Positions 25,831 through 35,268 of a DNA stretch of 64,000 nucleotides are shown in pieces. Numbering within the stretch: the first letter of the stretch is position 1; the number at the start of each line of letters is the position of its first letter. The DNA lies in NCBI RefSeq assembly GCF_016863035.1, contig NZ_BOOC01000022.1:62001-126000 (forward strand). The letters run 5' to 3'. The notes beneath the pieces were generated by a model. That model ran no database searches and had not been told where the DNA came from. It worked only from the letters and a program-made list of their open reading frames with translations. Both the position numbers and the translations under genes were made by a program. The stretch is from Microbispora corallina. GTDB lineage: Bacteria > Actinomycetota > Actinomycetes > Streptosporangiales > Streptosporangiaceae.

Positions 25831-25851
25831 TTGGATAGCAGCGCTATCTAA
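25831..25851 (-). promoter_or_regulatory. TetR-like operator upstream of the SCO6745-family gene
   Basis: GATAGC and GCTATC (25834-25839 and 25843-25848) form a perfect inverted repeat around AGC, flanked by TT and AA. It lies 25-39 bp before the start codon and between it and a tetR gene, the expected place for that repressor's site. Confidence 0.55.
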
Positions 25852-25925
25852 CCATGAAGCGGCAGGGGACGCCATCCGATTTTTCAGGCGATGTTGCGAG
25901 AAGAGCGGGCGGCCCGTGGGGCGGC

Positions 25926-26516
25926 TCAGGCCTCGAGCGCGCCGGCGATGACGTCGACGAGGCTGTCCACCACGGTGTCGCGGTCGAGGCCGGGGTTCTC
26001 CAGCCACCAGTCGCCGATGGCCTGCACCATGCCGACGAACGCGTGCCCGAGCACCTGGGCGCGGGCCGGATCGGCCACGCCTCCCTCGGCGAGGACCGAC
26101 CCCAGCTCCACCCCGACGCTGCGCACGATCGCGGCCATCTGGGTGTGCGTGCGGCTGTCCTCGGCGCTGGCCCGGTGGAACAGGAAGCGGTAGAGGTTCG
26201 GGTTCGCCGAGATCGTGTCGAGGTACGCGCTGATGGTGGCCCGCGCCCTGGCCCGGGGGTCGGCCATGGCCTTGGCGAACTCCGGCCGCAGCAGCTCGAT
26301 CACGGCGCGCGTGTGACGCTCGGCCAGCGCCTGGTAGAGACCGCTCTTGTCCCCGAAGTGCCGGTACAGGATCGGCTTGGTGATCCCCGCCTCGGACGCG
26401 ATCGCCGCCATCGACGCCTCGGGTCCCTCCCTGCGGATGACCCGGTCGGCCGCGTCCAGCAGCTCCCGCCGCCGCTCCGGGCTCCGGCCGCCGCGCTCAG
26501 CTGTGCCGACCGTCAT
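25926..26516 (-). CDS. TetR-family transcriptional repressor
   Basis: This 196-aa repressor has an N-terminal helix-turn-helix (MAAIASEAGITKPILYRHFGDKSGLYQAL, about 36-64) and an all-helical ligand domain. That domain ends in LGHAFVGMVQAIGDWWLENPG, a TetR_C form common in fatty-acid or lipid responsive repressors. It probably controls the SCO6745-family gene downstream, and possibly itself, through the inverted repeat at 25831-25851. It may also act on the MFS exporter. Confidence 0.9.
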   Translation of the reverse strand: MTVGTAERGGRSPERRRELLDAADRVIRREGPEASMAAIASEAGITKPILYRHFGDKSGLYQALAERHTRAVIELLRPEFAKAMADPRARARATISAYLDTISANPNLYRFLFHRASAEDSRTHTQMAAIVRSVGVELGSVLAEGGVADPARAQVLGHAFVGMVQAIGDWWLENPGLDRDTVVDSLVDVIAGALEA

Positions 26517-26659
26517 GACCTCAGCATAGGGGCCGTACGGCCGCCCGCCCGGGCGAGTCGCACGGTCCGCCGACCCGGCTCCCTCCGGACGGCGATCGCC
26601 GTGCCGATCGCTCCGGTAATGTGCCGCTCGCGGGTTTCCGCCAGGTCTGGAGGTGGCAG

Positions 26660-28438
26660 GTGGACGAGGCGGGCGCGCCGCTGGTGCCGGGCTACGAGGT
26701 GCGCGGCGTCCTCGGGCAGGGCGGCTTCGGGATCGTCTACCGCGCCCGCCAGCTGGCCGTCGGCCGGGAGGTCGCCCTCAAGGTCGACAACCGGGTGCTG
26801 GTCTCCGACCGCGACCGCCGCCGCTTCATGCGCGAGGTGACGTCCGCCGGCGCCCTGTCCGGTCATCCGCACGTGGCCGACGTGTACGACGCGGGCGTGC
26901 TGCCCGACGGCCGGCCGTACATGGTGCTGGAGCTGTGCCCGCACGGCTCACTCGCCGACCGGCTCCGCGCGGAGGGGAGGCTGGCCGCGTCCGAGGTGCG
27001 CGACATCGGCATCAAGATCGCCGATGCGCTGGCCGCCGCCCACGCCGCCGGCGTCCTGCACCGCGACGTGAAGCCGGCGAACATCCTCGTGAACTCGTAC
27101 GGCATGGTGGCCCTGTCGGACTTCGGGCTCGCCACGATGCCGGGGCAGGGCGGCGCCGGGCCCGGCGAGGTCTCCGTGACCCGCGAGTCGCTCACCCCCG
27201 CCTACGCGCCGCCCGAGGCGTTCGACCTGACCGAGCCGTCGCCGGCCGCAGATGTGTACGCCCTCGCCGCGACCCTGTACGCGCTGCTGAGCGGCCGTCC
27301 CCCGCGGTTCCCTGAGAGCGGCGTGGTCAACATCGCCGCCATCATGGCCCTGCACCGCCTGCCGATCCCGGACGTTCCCGGGGTGCCGCCGGGGCTGACC
27401 GAGGTCTTACGCCGGGGCATGGCGAGCGACGTGCGGCAGCGGACCGCCACGGCCGCCGCCCTGCGGGACGCCCTGGCCGCCCTGCGCCCCGACGGTTCCG
27501 CCGGCCCCGACGCCCCTGCGCCCGCCGCCGGCCCGGACGGCGTCCCGTGGGCCGTTCCAGGACCCCGGCCGCCCGTCCCGTCGCACTCGGGTGGGGTGGC
27601 GTCCCCCGGTCCGTACGTCCCGGGCGGGTACGTCCCGGAGCAGCGCAGGACCGAGGGGTCCGCCGGTTTCGGAGGGGTGCCGCCGCAGAGGGACGCGGGC
27701 GGCGCCCGGGCGCCGGGAGCCGTCTCCGACCTGAGGCGGGCGACCACGGGACCCGGAGTGGCGGCCACCACGCAGGGCCGCCGGCTCGCGGACGGGCCGA
27801 CCGTCCGCCCGGCCGGCCTGTCCCGGCAGTCGCTGGTCTTCGCCGCGGTCGCGGCCGTGTTCGCGCTGCTGCTCACGGCCGGCGTCGCCATCATGATCAT
27901 GGAACGGGCGGGCGGCACGGACGTGCCCCCGGCGACGACGACGCCACGCGAGGACGCCACGCGTGGGGCGACGCGGGAGGGGACGCAGACGCCGGGCCGG
28001 GCAGCCGCCGCCCTCGACGTTCCCGCGACGACCCGGGGATGCGTCGCGGCCCGCGTCGCGGGCGCGGGCGCGGCGTGCGTCGTCACGCCCGAGTGCTGGG
28101 CGGGGCTCGTCTCGATCTCGGGCGACGTCACGGCGCGGCCGTTGCCCTGCACGGGCAAGCACGCGTGGGAGACGTTCGCCGTCGCCCCGCTGCCCGGCGG
28201 GCTGAGCTCCAGCGACCAGGACACGGTGTCGAGGCATCCCACGGTCGCCGGGCTCTGCACGATCTCCACCCTGCTGTCGTCCCGGCGGGGGCGGGCGGCG
28301 TCCGTCACCGCCGACAGGTGGGAGGTCGCGGTCCTGCCGCCGAGCGCCGCCAGATTCGCGGCCGGCGACCGCACCTACCGGTGCATCGGCCGCGTCACCG
28401 GCTCCGACAGGGCCGGCACCGTCTTCGCCTCCTCCTGA
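26660..28438 (+). CDS. transmembrane Ser/Thr protein kinase with Cys-rich extracellular domain
   Basis: This 592-aa Hanks-type kinase has the catalytic domain at about residues 12-275: P-loop GQGGFGIVY, Lys41 in VALKV, catalytic HRDVKPAN (134-141) and DFGLA (154-158). A Pro/Gly-rich juxtamembrane linker runs to about 388, and one transmembrane helix spans about 391-414. The extracellular part has six cysteines and a PLPCTGKHAWETF stretch like the septum-formation domain of other actinobacterial membrane proteins. It is a likely signalling kinase that senses an outside or envelope cue. The GTG at 26660 follows GGAGG at 6 nt. It stands alone, with no phosphatase or FHA gene adjacent. Confidence 0.9.
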   Translation: MDEAGAPLVPGYEVRGVLGQGGFGIVYRARQLAVGREVALKVDNRVLVSDRDRRRFMREVTSAGALSGHPHVADVYDAGVLPDGRPYMVLELCPHGSLADRLRAEGRLAASEVRDIGIKIADALAAAHAAGVLHRDVKPANILVNSYGMVALSDFGLATMPGQGGAGPGEVSVTRESLTPAYAPPEAFDLTEPSPAADVYALAATLYALLSGRPPRFPESGVVNIAAIMALHRLPIPDVPGVPPGLTEVLRRGMASDVRQRTATAAALRDALAALRPDGSAGPDAPAPAAGPDGVPWAVPGPRPPVPSHSGGVASPGPYVPGGYVPEQRRTEGSAGFGGVPPQRDAGGARAPGAVSDLRRATTGPGVAATTQGRRLADGPTVRPAGLSRQSLVFAAVAAVFALLLTAGVAIMIMERAGGTDVPPATTTPREDATRGATREGTQTPGRAAAALDVPATTRGCVAARVAGAGAACVVTPECWAGLVSISGDVTARPLPCTGKHAWETFAVAPLPGGLSSSDQDTVSRHPTVAGLCTISTLLSSRRGRAASVTADRWEVAVLPPSAARFAAGDRTYRCIGRVTGSDRAGTVFASS

Positions 28439-28480
28439 CGCCTCCTCCTGGCCGGCACCCTCGGGAGGAGACGGCGTCAG
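28435..28480. terminator. hairpin containing both convergent stop codons
   Basis: CTGACGCC and GGCGTCAG, plus inner TCCTCC and GGAGGA, form a stem between the kinase and acyltransferase genes. The TGA stops of the two convergent genes lie one in each arm. Confidence 0.65.
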
Positions 28481-30006
28481 GACCCGGACGCGGGAGACCG
28501 GCGCCGTGACGTCCGCGGCTTCCGGGCGGCTCCCCCGGCGCCGCCGCGCGGGCCGGCCTTCTCAGCGAGCGCGGTGAGCTCGGCCAGGGCGTCGCCCAGG
28601 TAGTCGACGATGTCCCAGACATCCGGGACCATGTCGCGGTCGACGATGACGCCGAAGTCGAGCCTCCCGTCGTACGAGAAGACCGTGATGTTGATCCCGC
28701 CGCTGACGTCGGTGATGACCGAGATCGGGAACAGCGCGAGCACCCGCGCGCCGCAGACGTAGAGCGGCGTCTGGGGACCGGGCACGTTGGAGATCAGCAG
28801 GTTCATCGCGGGCGCGCGGCGCGAGGCGAAGCGGAAGGCCGACCGGGCCGCGAGGGCGTTCAGGGCCGCGGGCATGGCCTGGCTGAACTCCAGCAGCCAC
28901 GCCGCCGGGGCCGCCGCCATCCGCTCCTTGACGATCTGCATCGACCGGTTCACCGACCGCAGCCGCTCCTCGGCCCCGGCGACGTCGGTGGGGATCGTCG
29001 TCATCGTGAGCGCGACCTCGTTGGCCGCCGAGCCGTTCATCGCCTGGCCGCGGGTGGAAACGGGGATGCCGACGACGAGCGGGACCCGGGGAAGCTCGTC
29101 GCGTTTGGCGAGCCACCGCCGCAGCGCCGCCGCGCACAACGCCATGACGACGTCGTTCACGGTCACGCCGAAGGCGTTCTTCACCCGTTTGACCTCGTCC
29201 AGCGGCAGCTGCCCGAACGCGAACCTGCGGTGCTGCGAGATCGGGCCCGAGAAGGGCGTGCGGGGCACGGTCATCCGCGGCAGGCCGGGCAGCCGCTCGG
29301 CGCCGGCTCCGCGCACGATCCTCGACACCAGGCCGGCGCCCGGGATCTGGGAGATCACCGGCACCTCGTCGAGCCGCGGCACGGCCTCAGACAGGAAGCG
29401 CAGCAACGCCAGGGGGTTGTCCAGCACCCGGGCGATCCCGCGGATCACCATCTCGATCGTGTCCGGCGCCGCCTGCAGAGGCGCCGGGTCCTCGCCGGGC
29501 TCGCCGGGCTCGTCGCACGGCACGGGCTCGAAGTCCATGAGCGCGGCCAGCACCTCGGCGCCGGTCACGCCGTCGACCGCGGAGTGGTGGACCTTCGTGT
29601 AGACGGCGACCCGGCCGCCGGCGAGGCCGTGGATGACGTACAGCTCCCACAGCGGTCGCCGGCGGTCCAGCCGGCGGCCGTGCAGGCGGGCGACCTGCTC
29701 GGCGAGCTGATGGTCGTCGCCCGGAGGCGGCAGCGCCAGCTCCCGGACGTGGTAGTCGAAGTCGACGTCCCGATCCTCCACCCAGTACGGGTGGTCGAAC
29801 CCGAACGGCACCTGGACGAGCCGGCGCCGCAGCGGCGGGGCGAGGTGGATCCGGCGGCGCAGCAGGGCGATCAGGTGCTCGCGCGTGACGGCGCCCTCGG
29901 GCGAAGCCGAGGGGGCGAGGATCGTGAGCGCCGCGATGTGCGCCAGGTTCGTGGCCGTCTCGAAGTTGAGGAACTGCGCGTCGAACGCGCTGAGCTGCTG
30001 TCCCAT
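28477..30006 (-). CDS. wax ester synthase/diacylglycerol acyltransferase (WS/DGAT)
   Basis: This 509-aa acyl-CoA-dependent O-acyltransferase makes triacylglycerol or wax esters, storage lipids of actinomycetes. The catalytic motif is HHSAVDG (about 141-147). Other family blocks are VPISTRG-like (VVGIPVSTRG), NEVALTMTTIPTDV, and NLLISNVPGPQTPLYVCGARV near residue 425. The ATG at 30006 (MGQQLSAFDAQFLNFET) has a GGGAGTAGG site. A basic Arg/Ser tail ends the protein. It is monocistronic and convergent with the kinase gene. Confidence 0.93.
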   Translation of the reverse strand: MGQQLSAFDAQFLNFETATNLAHIAALTILAPSASPEGAVTREHLIALLRRRIHLAPPLRRRLVQVPFGFDHPYWVEDRDVDFDYHVRELALPPPGDDHQLAEQVARLHGRRLDRRRPLWELYVIHGLAGGRVAVYTKVHHSAVDGVTGAEVLAALMDFEPVPCDEPGEPGEDPAPLQAAPDTIEMVIRGIARVLDNPLALLRFLSEAVPRLDEVPVISQIPGAGLVSRIVRGAGAERLPGLPRMTVPRTPFSGPISQHRRFAFGQLPLDEVKRVKNAFGVTVNDVVMALCAAALRRWLAKRDELPRVPLVVGIPVSTRGQAMNGSAANEVALTMTTIPTDVAGAEERLRSVNRSMQIVKERMAAAPAAWLLEFSQAMPAALNALAARSAFRFASRRAPAMNLLISNVPGPQTPLYVCGARVLALFPISVITDVSGGINITVFSYDGRLDFGVIVDRDMVPDVWDIVDYLGDALAELTALAEKAGPRGGAGGAARKPRTSRRRSPASGS

Positions 30007-30104
30007 GCCTACTCCCTGCCCGCAATCGCCGCCGTTGGACCGCCGCCTCACCATCCCGGTCGCGGTCTCGTGAAGCCCGGGCCGAAGCCCCGGCCAGGCT
30101 GGGA

Positions 30105-31007
30105 TCAGTGGTGGTGGGTCGCGTCGGGGTGGCGGGGGTCGGCCGGGTGCTCGAAGCCGGGCATGAGGCGGACCGCCTCCGCGTGCCGTCCGTCGAGCCA
30201 GCGGGCGAAGGCGCGCTCCCGCCCGGCCTCGGCGAGCTCGCGGCTGATGCGCTCCCGCGCCGTCTCGTACGGCTCCCGCCGCGCGGGGGCGACGCGCTCG
30301 ACCACGACCGTCCACGGTCCGCCGGGGCCGTCGACGGGGCCGACCGTCTCGCCCTCGCGGGCCGCGAAGACGGCGTCCTCGATCGGGCCGGTGATCTCGC
30401 CTCTGCGCACCGGCCCGAACGGCCGCACCCACCGGGTCTCCGGCGTCGTGAACCTGTCGGGGTTGCGCCGGTAGTAGCCGCGCAGCTCCTCTTCACCGGG
30501 CCCCTCGCCCGCCGCCACGGCGCGGCAGACCGCGCGGGCGAGCGGCATCGCCGCCAGCAGGGCCGCCGCGACGCCGCCGGTTCGCAGCGCCGCCGCGAGC
30601 GTCAGGGCCACGGCCTCGCCCGGAGCTCCCCCCTGCGGCCCTCCGGCGGTGATCCCCCGGCGGGCCGCCTCCTGCTCGACGAGGATCTCGGCCGCCATCA
30701 CCTGGACGACCCAGCGGCGCAGGTTGCGGCCCTCGGCGGTGCCCGGATGGGGAAGGCGCGCGGCGAGCGGCCCGTTCCTGAGTGTGGCCAGCCGCGCGTC
30801 CACCTCGGCGACCGGGACCGCTCTGCCGTCCACCACCGCCGCCACACCGGATGACCGCGCCCACCCGGCCGCACCCGAGGGCCGCTCCGGCCGCGCCACC
30901 CCGACGCCCCGTGACCGCTCGGGCCCGGCCGCCCCCGGTGACCGGTCCGGCCCCGCCGCCTCGACGCTCCGTGATCGCTCCGCTCCCGCCGCGGTCCGGC
31001 GCGTCAC
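30105..31007 (-). CDS. parvulin/SurA-like peptidyl-prolyl isomerase-type protein
   Basis: This 300-aa protein begins with a low-complexity stretch of repeated Gly-Pro-Glu-Arg-Ser-like units (about 5-50). A SurA_N-like helical region follows (VDGRAVPVAEVDARLATLRN). A parvulin-like domain then begins at YYRRNPDRFTTPETRWVRPFG and continues with GPIEDAVFAAREGETVGPVDGP. It ends in three His residues. No signal peptide is visible, so it may act in the cytoplasm. Its GTG start overlaps the stop of the mannosidase gene (GTGA), so it is made together with that very large enzyme and may help it fold. That role is inference. Confidence 0.75.
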   Translation of the reverse strand: MTRRTAAGAERSRSVEAAGPDRSPGAAGPERSRGVGVARPERPSGAAGWARSSGVAAVVDGRAVPVAEVDARLATLRNGPLAARLPHPGTAEGRNLRRWVVQVMAAEILVEQEAARRGITAGGPQGGAPGEAVALTLAAALRTGGVAAALLAAMPLARAVCRAVAAGEGPGEEELRGYYRRNPDRFTTPETRWVRPFGPVRRGEITGPIEDAVFAAREGETVGPVDGPGGPWTVVVERVAPARREPYETARERISRELAEAGRERAFARWLDGRHAEAVRLMPGFEHPADPRHPDATHHH

Positions 31008-34000
31008 CGGCCGACCTCGATCTCGACGGTGTCCGTGTAGTGCAGCCACCCGGCGCAGGCGACCTTCACCAGCGCCCACCACCGCCCCGGCCGGGCGCCC
31101 GCCGGGACCCGTACGGGGAACCGGACCTCGGCGTCCCCCGCCGCGGGCACGACGACGCCCGTATTCCACGTGGGGAACAGGTCGAACGTGTGCCACGGGC
31201 TGATGAGCTGGGCCTGGACGGAGAGCGGCGACAGCGCCTCCGACTGGAGCCGTACGGAGATCTCCGCCCGGCCGCCTGGCGACAGGCGCAGGAAGGGCGG
31301 GTCGCCCAGGCCCTCCAGGCGGACGTCGAGACCGGGGTGCCGGCGGCCGCCCACGTGCAGGCGGGTCACGTCCTGGTACGTCTGGCCGCCGTACTGCGTC
31401 GTCGCGGTGAGCGTGTAGAGGCCGCCCTCCGCGTCCTCGGGAGGGGTGAGCCGTACGGGGACGACCGCGTGGCCGCCGGGCGGCAGCGCGTACGGGCGGA
31501 CGGCCGGCTCCACGGCCCACCCGGCGGGAGCGGTGAGCGTCACCGCCCCGGAGACCTCGTCCACGGTCAGGTTCGAGGCGACCGACAGGGTCAGCCCGGC
31601 CGGTCCCTCGACGTCGAGGTCCTGCGGCGCCAGGTGCACCGCGACCGGCACGTTCCCCAGGGGCGCCGGGCCGGTGTTGTTCAGCCAGTAGCGGGTGTAC
31701 ACGGGCTGGTGCGGCTCGGCCGGCGCCGTACCGTCCGGGGATGTGGGCCGGGGTGCCGTGACGGGGGCGGTGAGCGTGACGACCTCCATGGCCGTGAGCG
31801 TGGCGGGCGCGTCGCCGGTGACGTTCTCCAGCAGGTCGGCGCGGAACCACTCGCCGATCGGCAGGCCGGTGGCTACGGCCGCCGGGCGCTCCGCGCCGCC
31901 GGCCTCGTACAGCCGGGCCGTCACGCCCTCGACGGCTCCCGAGGGGACGCGGCCGGAGGCGATCGGGTTGCCCGTCGCCTTGAGCGCGGCGAGCACGACG
32001 CCGGGGGCGGTCTCCAGGTACGACCGGGGCCCGGCCTCCCCGTCCGGCCCCGGCTCGGCGAGCACGGCCGGCAGGGGGTGGTTGAGGTCGTGGCCGAGCC
32101 GTACGAGATCGGCGTCCCGCCAGTCCCCCGGCGCGCCGACCAGGGCGCACTCGAAGGAGTGGGTCCAGTGCTGGAGCTGGAAGTTGGAGCCGTCGGGCGC
32201 GGTGCGGCGGGGCGGGTCGATCCAGACGCCGGACGGCCAGCCCGTGCACGACCGCATGAGCGACAGGTGCAGGGCGCCCGAGGAGTCGACCGCGAAGCCG
32301 GGGATCCCCCGGTTGAGCAGCCCGACCGTGTACTCGTCCAGATCGGGGTCGGTCGTCTCCACACCGGCCTGGACGGCCTCGACGACGGCGTCGGCCAGGT
32401 CGGCGACCAGGTCCTCGACCGCGCCCTCCCCGCACACCACGAGCACCGGCAGCGCGCGCGGCCCGGTGAGGTCGGCGCTCGGCACCCACACCTTCTCCAG
32501 CGGCTCGTCCGCCGGGATCCACAGCCGGGCCCGGCCGCCGGCCTCCAGCGTCCGGCGCAGCAGGTCCGCCTCGCGGTCGTCGAGCAGCCCGGCCACGAAC
32601 GGGTTCTCCTCGGGGGTGCCCACGGCGATGCGCACGTCCGGCAGGTTGGAGTCCACCGCGAGGTCGCCGTAGCGGGGGCCGGGGGCGGTGGAGCACGTGG
32701 AGGTGACGCCCTGCCGCACCAGGGCCACGGCGAGGTCCCGCGGCACGGGCCCCGACGGCGGAGCGATGATCTCGGCGACGCCGACGGCCCGGGTGCCGGC
32801 GGCCCGGCCGTCCTCCGACCGGACGCGCACGCGGACGGTGGACGACAGCGCGAACCAGCTGTGGGCGGGGTTGTCCAGCGTCCAGGGGTGCTCGGCGGTG
32901 TCGACGTCGATCAGCCCGAAGCCGCGGCCGATCACGGCGTCGCCGACCTCGCTGACCGGCAGCGCGCCGGGCACGGCGACGGGCCACCGCAGGCGCAGCA
33001 GCGCGTCGGAGCCCTCGAACTCGTCCACGTGCGTGGTGAGGTCCACCCGCGGGAGGCCGTCCCAGAGGGTGATCTCCTGGGTGTACGCGGCGGGGCCCAC
33101 CCTGCCGGTGACCGTGATCCGCCGGCCGATCGGGCATTCGGCGACCGCCACCTCGGCGTGCGACGCGGACGAGCCGGCGACGGTCCCGTTGGGCAGCAGG
33201 TGCCAGGGGCCCTCGTGGAAGCGGGGATGCGCGGGGTGCTCGCCGTAGACCAGCAGCTCGTTGCCGACCCGGCCCGACTGCAGCAGCTCCCGCCCGTCCA
33301 CGCGCAGGCTCGACACGGCGCCGCCGCGGGCCGGGTCCACCTCGACCGCGTGGGTGGCGTTCTCGATCCGGGTCCCCTCCCGTACGGTCCAGCCGACCGG
33401 CGCGGGCCCGGCTGCCGGGACGAGCCGGAACGTCCGGTGGCCCAGCGCGGGCACGTCCTCGGCGAGGAAGACGACGTCGACGGCGGCGAGGCTGCCGTCG
33501 GGGTGACGCTCCGGGTGCTCCAGGAGCACCGGGCGCTCGGGCGGGCCGAGGGTCACGCCGTACGACCCCGGCTCGGGGATCTCCAGCCGCACCCGCACGA
33601 GGTCGGTGCGCGGCCAGGAGGACGGGTTCCACACCACCACCGGTCCGAGGCCCTCGCTCAGCGCGCGCAGGGACGCGTCGAGCACCTCGCGGCCGAGGTC
33701 GTGGGCCTCCCGCCAGCCGGTCAGCAGGTCGAGGTAGACCTCGTCGGACTCCGAGCCGGTGATGCCGTCGTGGTGCGCGCCGTACACGAGCTGACGCCAG
33801 GCCTTGTCGAGCGCGGCGTGGGGGTACGGCGTGCCCCGGACGAGCGCCGCGACGGTCGCGAACTTCTCGGCGTCCACGACGAGCGACTCGGCATGCCGCT
33901 GGGCCTGCTTGGTGTCGATGAACGACACGTCCTTGCCGGTGTAGACGGGGTTCATGTCGCGGGTCTGCGGCGACAGCCGCACGCCCTCCCGTCCGGCCTC

Positions 34001-35158
34001 CTCCCGGACCGCGGCGAAGAACTCCCGGGGCAGGCCGCAGACGAAGCGCGGCGAGACGTACCGCGCGTTCCAGTCGCGCTGGATCCGGGTGACCCACTTG
34101 TTGGGCGGCGTGTAGTCGGTGCCGACCGGCAGCAGCACGTTGCGGGTGGCGGCCACCCGCTTCAGCAGCAGGAACAGCGAGTAGACGGCCGCCTCGGCGA
34201 GTTCGAGGGTGGCCGAGGAGTCCATCCACCAGCCGGCGCTGTAGTGGGCCGGCATGTAGTGGGTGAGCACGCCGCGCCCGGAGGGCGACAGCCACTCGAA
34301 CTCCGAGGGGAACTGCATGACCGAGGGGTCGTCCCAGCCGCCGGTCCGCAGCATGGGCCCCCACTGGTGGAACGGCCCCCGCGCCCACGAACTGGAGGTG
34401 AGGCCGGCGTCGGCGGCCATGCCGGGGAACTGCGGGTCGTGGCCGAACGCGTCGAGCTGCCAGGCCGTGGCCGGGTCGCCGCCGAGCACGTCGCGCTGGA
34501 AGCCGATCCCGTGGACGATGTTGCGGATCGTCGACTCGGCCCCCGTGAGGTTGGTGTTCGGCTCGTTGTAGGTTCCGCCCATGATCTCCAGGCGGCCCTC
34601 GGCCAGCAGCCGGCGCAGGTACGCGCGGTCGCGCGGGTGGGCGTCCCAGTACGGCTTGAGGTAGTCGACCTCGGCCAGCACGAACTTGTAGTCCGGGTCC
34701 TTCCTGGCCGTCTCCATGTGCAGCCGGACGAGCTCGAACCCCGATTGCTGGAAGTCCATCCGGTTGGCCTGTGCGGCGGCGCCCGCCGCGTCCCAGGTGG
34801 AGGTGTAGGCCGCCTGCGTGTTCCACCAGACGGGGTCGTAGTGGAAGTGGGGCACCATCCAGACCGTCCAGCCCGGCTCGGCGACCGTGAGCTCGCCCTC
34901 GGCCTCGCTCACGCCGTCGGGCCCGGCCACCCGGACGCCGATGGGGATCCGGGCGCCGGCGGGGTGGCCGGTCTCCACGGGCACCTCGGCGACGAACGCC
35001 TCCTCCCCCGCGACCCCGTCGTACCGGCCCGAGCCCTCCACCCCCGGCCCGGTGACCATGACGTCGGCGTGGGCGGGCGCGGGCTCGATCGTCACCCGTA
35101 CGACCTGGCGCGGACCCGGGACGAAGAGATCGGTGGACTCGACGGCGGTGATGCGCAT
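31004..35158 (-). CDS. GH38 alpha-mannosidase
   Basis: This very large (1384 aa) glycoside hydrolase belongs to family 38. The zinc-binding HFHYD motif (His104, Asp108) is followed by the nucleophile Asp236 in WQLDAFGHDP. HHDGITGSESD lies near residue 470. A long C-terminal part of beta-sandwich domains ends with an NEW3-like region. The family hydrolyses alpha-mannosides with retention. No signal peptide is seen, so it may act on imported mannosides or be released on lysis. The ATG at 35158 is preceded by AGGGGG. Its stop overlaps the parvulin-like gene. Confidence 0.88.
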   Translation of the reverse strand: MRITAVESTDLFVPGPRQVVRVTIEPAPAHADVMVTGPGVEGSGRYDGVAGEEAFVAEVPVETGHPAGARIPIGVRVAGPDGVSEAEGELTVAEPGWTVWMVPHFHYDPVWWNTQAAYTSTWDAAGAAAQANRMDFQQSGFELVRLHMETARKDPDYKFVLAEVDYLKPYWDAHPRDRAYLRRLLAEGRLEIMGGTYNEPNTNLTGAESTIRNIVHGIGFQRDVLGGDPATAWQLDAFGHDPQFPGMAADAGLTSSSWARGPFHQWGPMLRTGGWDDPSVMQFPSEFEWLSPSGRGVLTHYMPAHYSAGWWMDSSATLELAEAAVYSLFLLLKRVAATRNVLLPVGTDYTPPNKWVTRIQRDWNARYVSPRFVCGLPREFFAAVREEAGREGVRLSPQTRDMNPVYTGKDVSFIDTKQAQRHAESLVVDAEKFATVAALVRGTPYPHAALDKAWRQLVYGAHHDGITGSESDEVYLDLLTGWREAHDLGREVLDASLRALSEGLGPVVVWNPSSWPRTDLVRVRLEIPEPGSYGVTLGPPERPVLLEHPERHPDGSLAAVDVVFLAEDVPALGHRTFRLVPAAGPAPVGWTVREGTRIENATHAVEVDPARGGAVSSLRVDGRELLQSGRVGNELLVYGEHPAHPRFHEGPWHLLPNGTVAGSSASHAEVAVAECPIGRRITVTGRVGPAAYTQEITLWDGLPRVDLTTHVDEFEGSDALLRLRWPVAVPGALPVSEVGDAVIGRGFGLIDVDTAEHPWTLDNPAHSWFALSSTVRVRVRSEDGRAAGTRAVGVAEIIAPPSGPVPRDLAVALVRQGVTSTCSTAPGPRYGDLAVDSNLPDVRIAVGTPEENPFVAGLLDDREADLLRRTLEAGGRARLWIPADEPLEKVWVPSADLTGPRALPVLVVCGEGAVEDLVADLADAVVEAVQAGVETTDPDLDEYTVGLLNRGIPGFAVDSSGALHLSLMRSCTGWPSGVWIDPPRRTAPDGSNFQLQHWTHSFECALVGAPGDWRDADLVRLGHDLNHPLPAVLAEPGPDGEAGPRSYLETAPGVVLAALKATGNPIASGRVPSGAVEGVTARLYEAGGAERPAAVATGLPIGEWFRADLLENVTGDAPATLTAMEVVTLTAPVTAPRPTSPDGTAPAEPHQPVYTRYWLNNTGPAPLGNVPVAVHLAPQDLDVEGPAGLTLSVASNLTVDEVSGAVTLTAPAGWAVEPAVRPYALPPGGHAVVPVRLTPPEDAEGGLYTLTATTQYGGQTYQDVTRLHVGGRRHPGLDVRLEGLGDPPFLRLSPGGRAEISVRLQSEALSPLSVQAQLISPWHTFDLFPTWNTGVVVPAAGDAEVRFPVRVPAGARPGRWWALVKVACAGWLHYTDTVEIEVGR

Positions 35159-35268
35159 GGGCGCCCCCTGTCTCGGCTCCTTCGGTGCACCCGCCGCCGA
35201 GGCCGTCGGTCGCCCCCGGGGGACGGGTGACGGCCAAGACATCCCCCGCCCGTCGCGCGCTCACCCTC

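Noticed and set aside
30850-31000. Repeated Gly-Pro-Glu-Arg-Ser-like coding units
   Set aside because: They are imperfect and in frame at the N-terminus of the parvulin-like protein. They are treated as low-complexity protein, not a mobile repeat.
30782-35230. A 1482-codon open frame on the + strand opposite the mannosidase gene
   Set aside because: It has the His/Gly/Arg/Val-rich composition of an antisense frame in GC-rich DNA. The minus strand carries clear GH38 motifs over the same bases.
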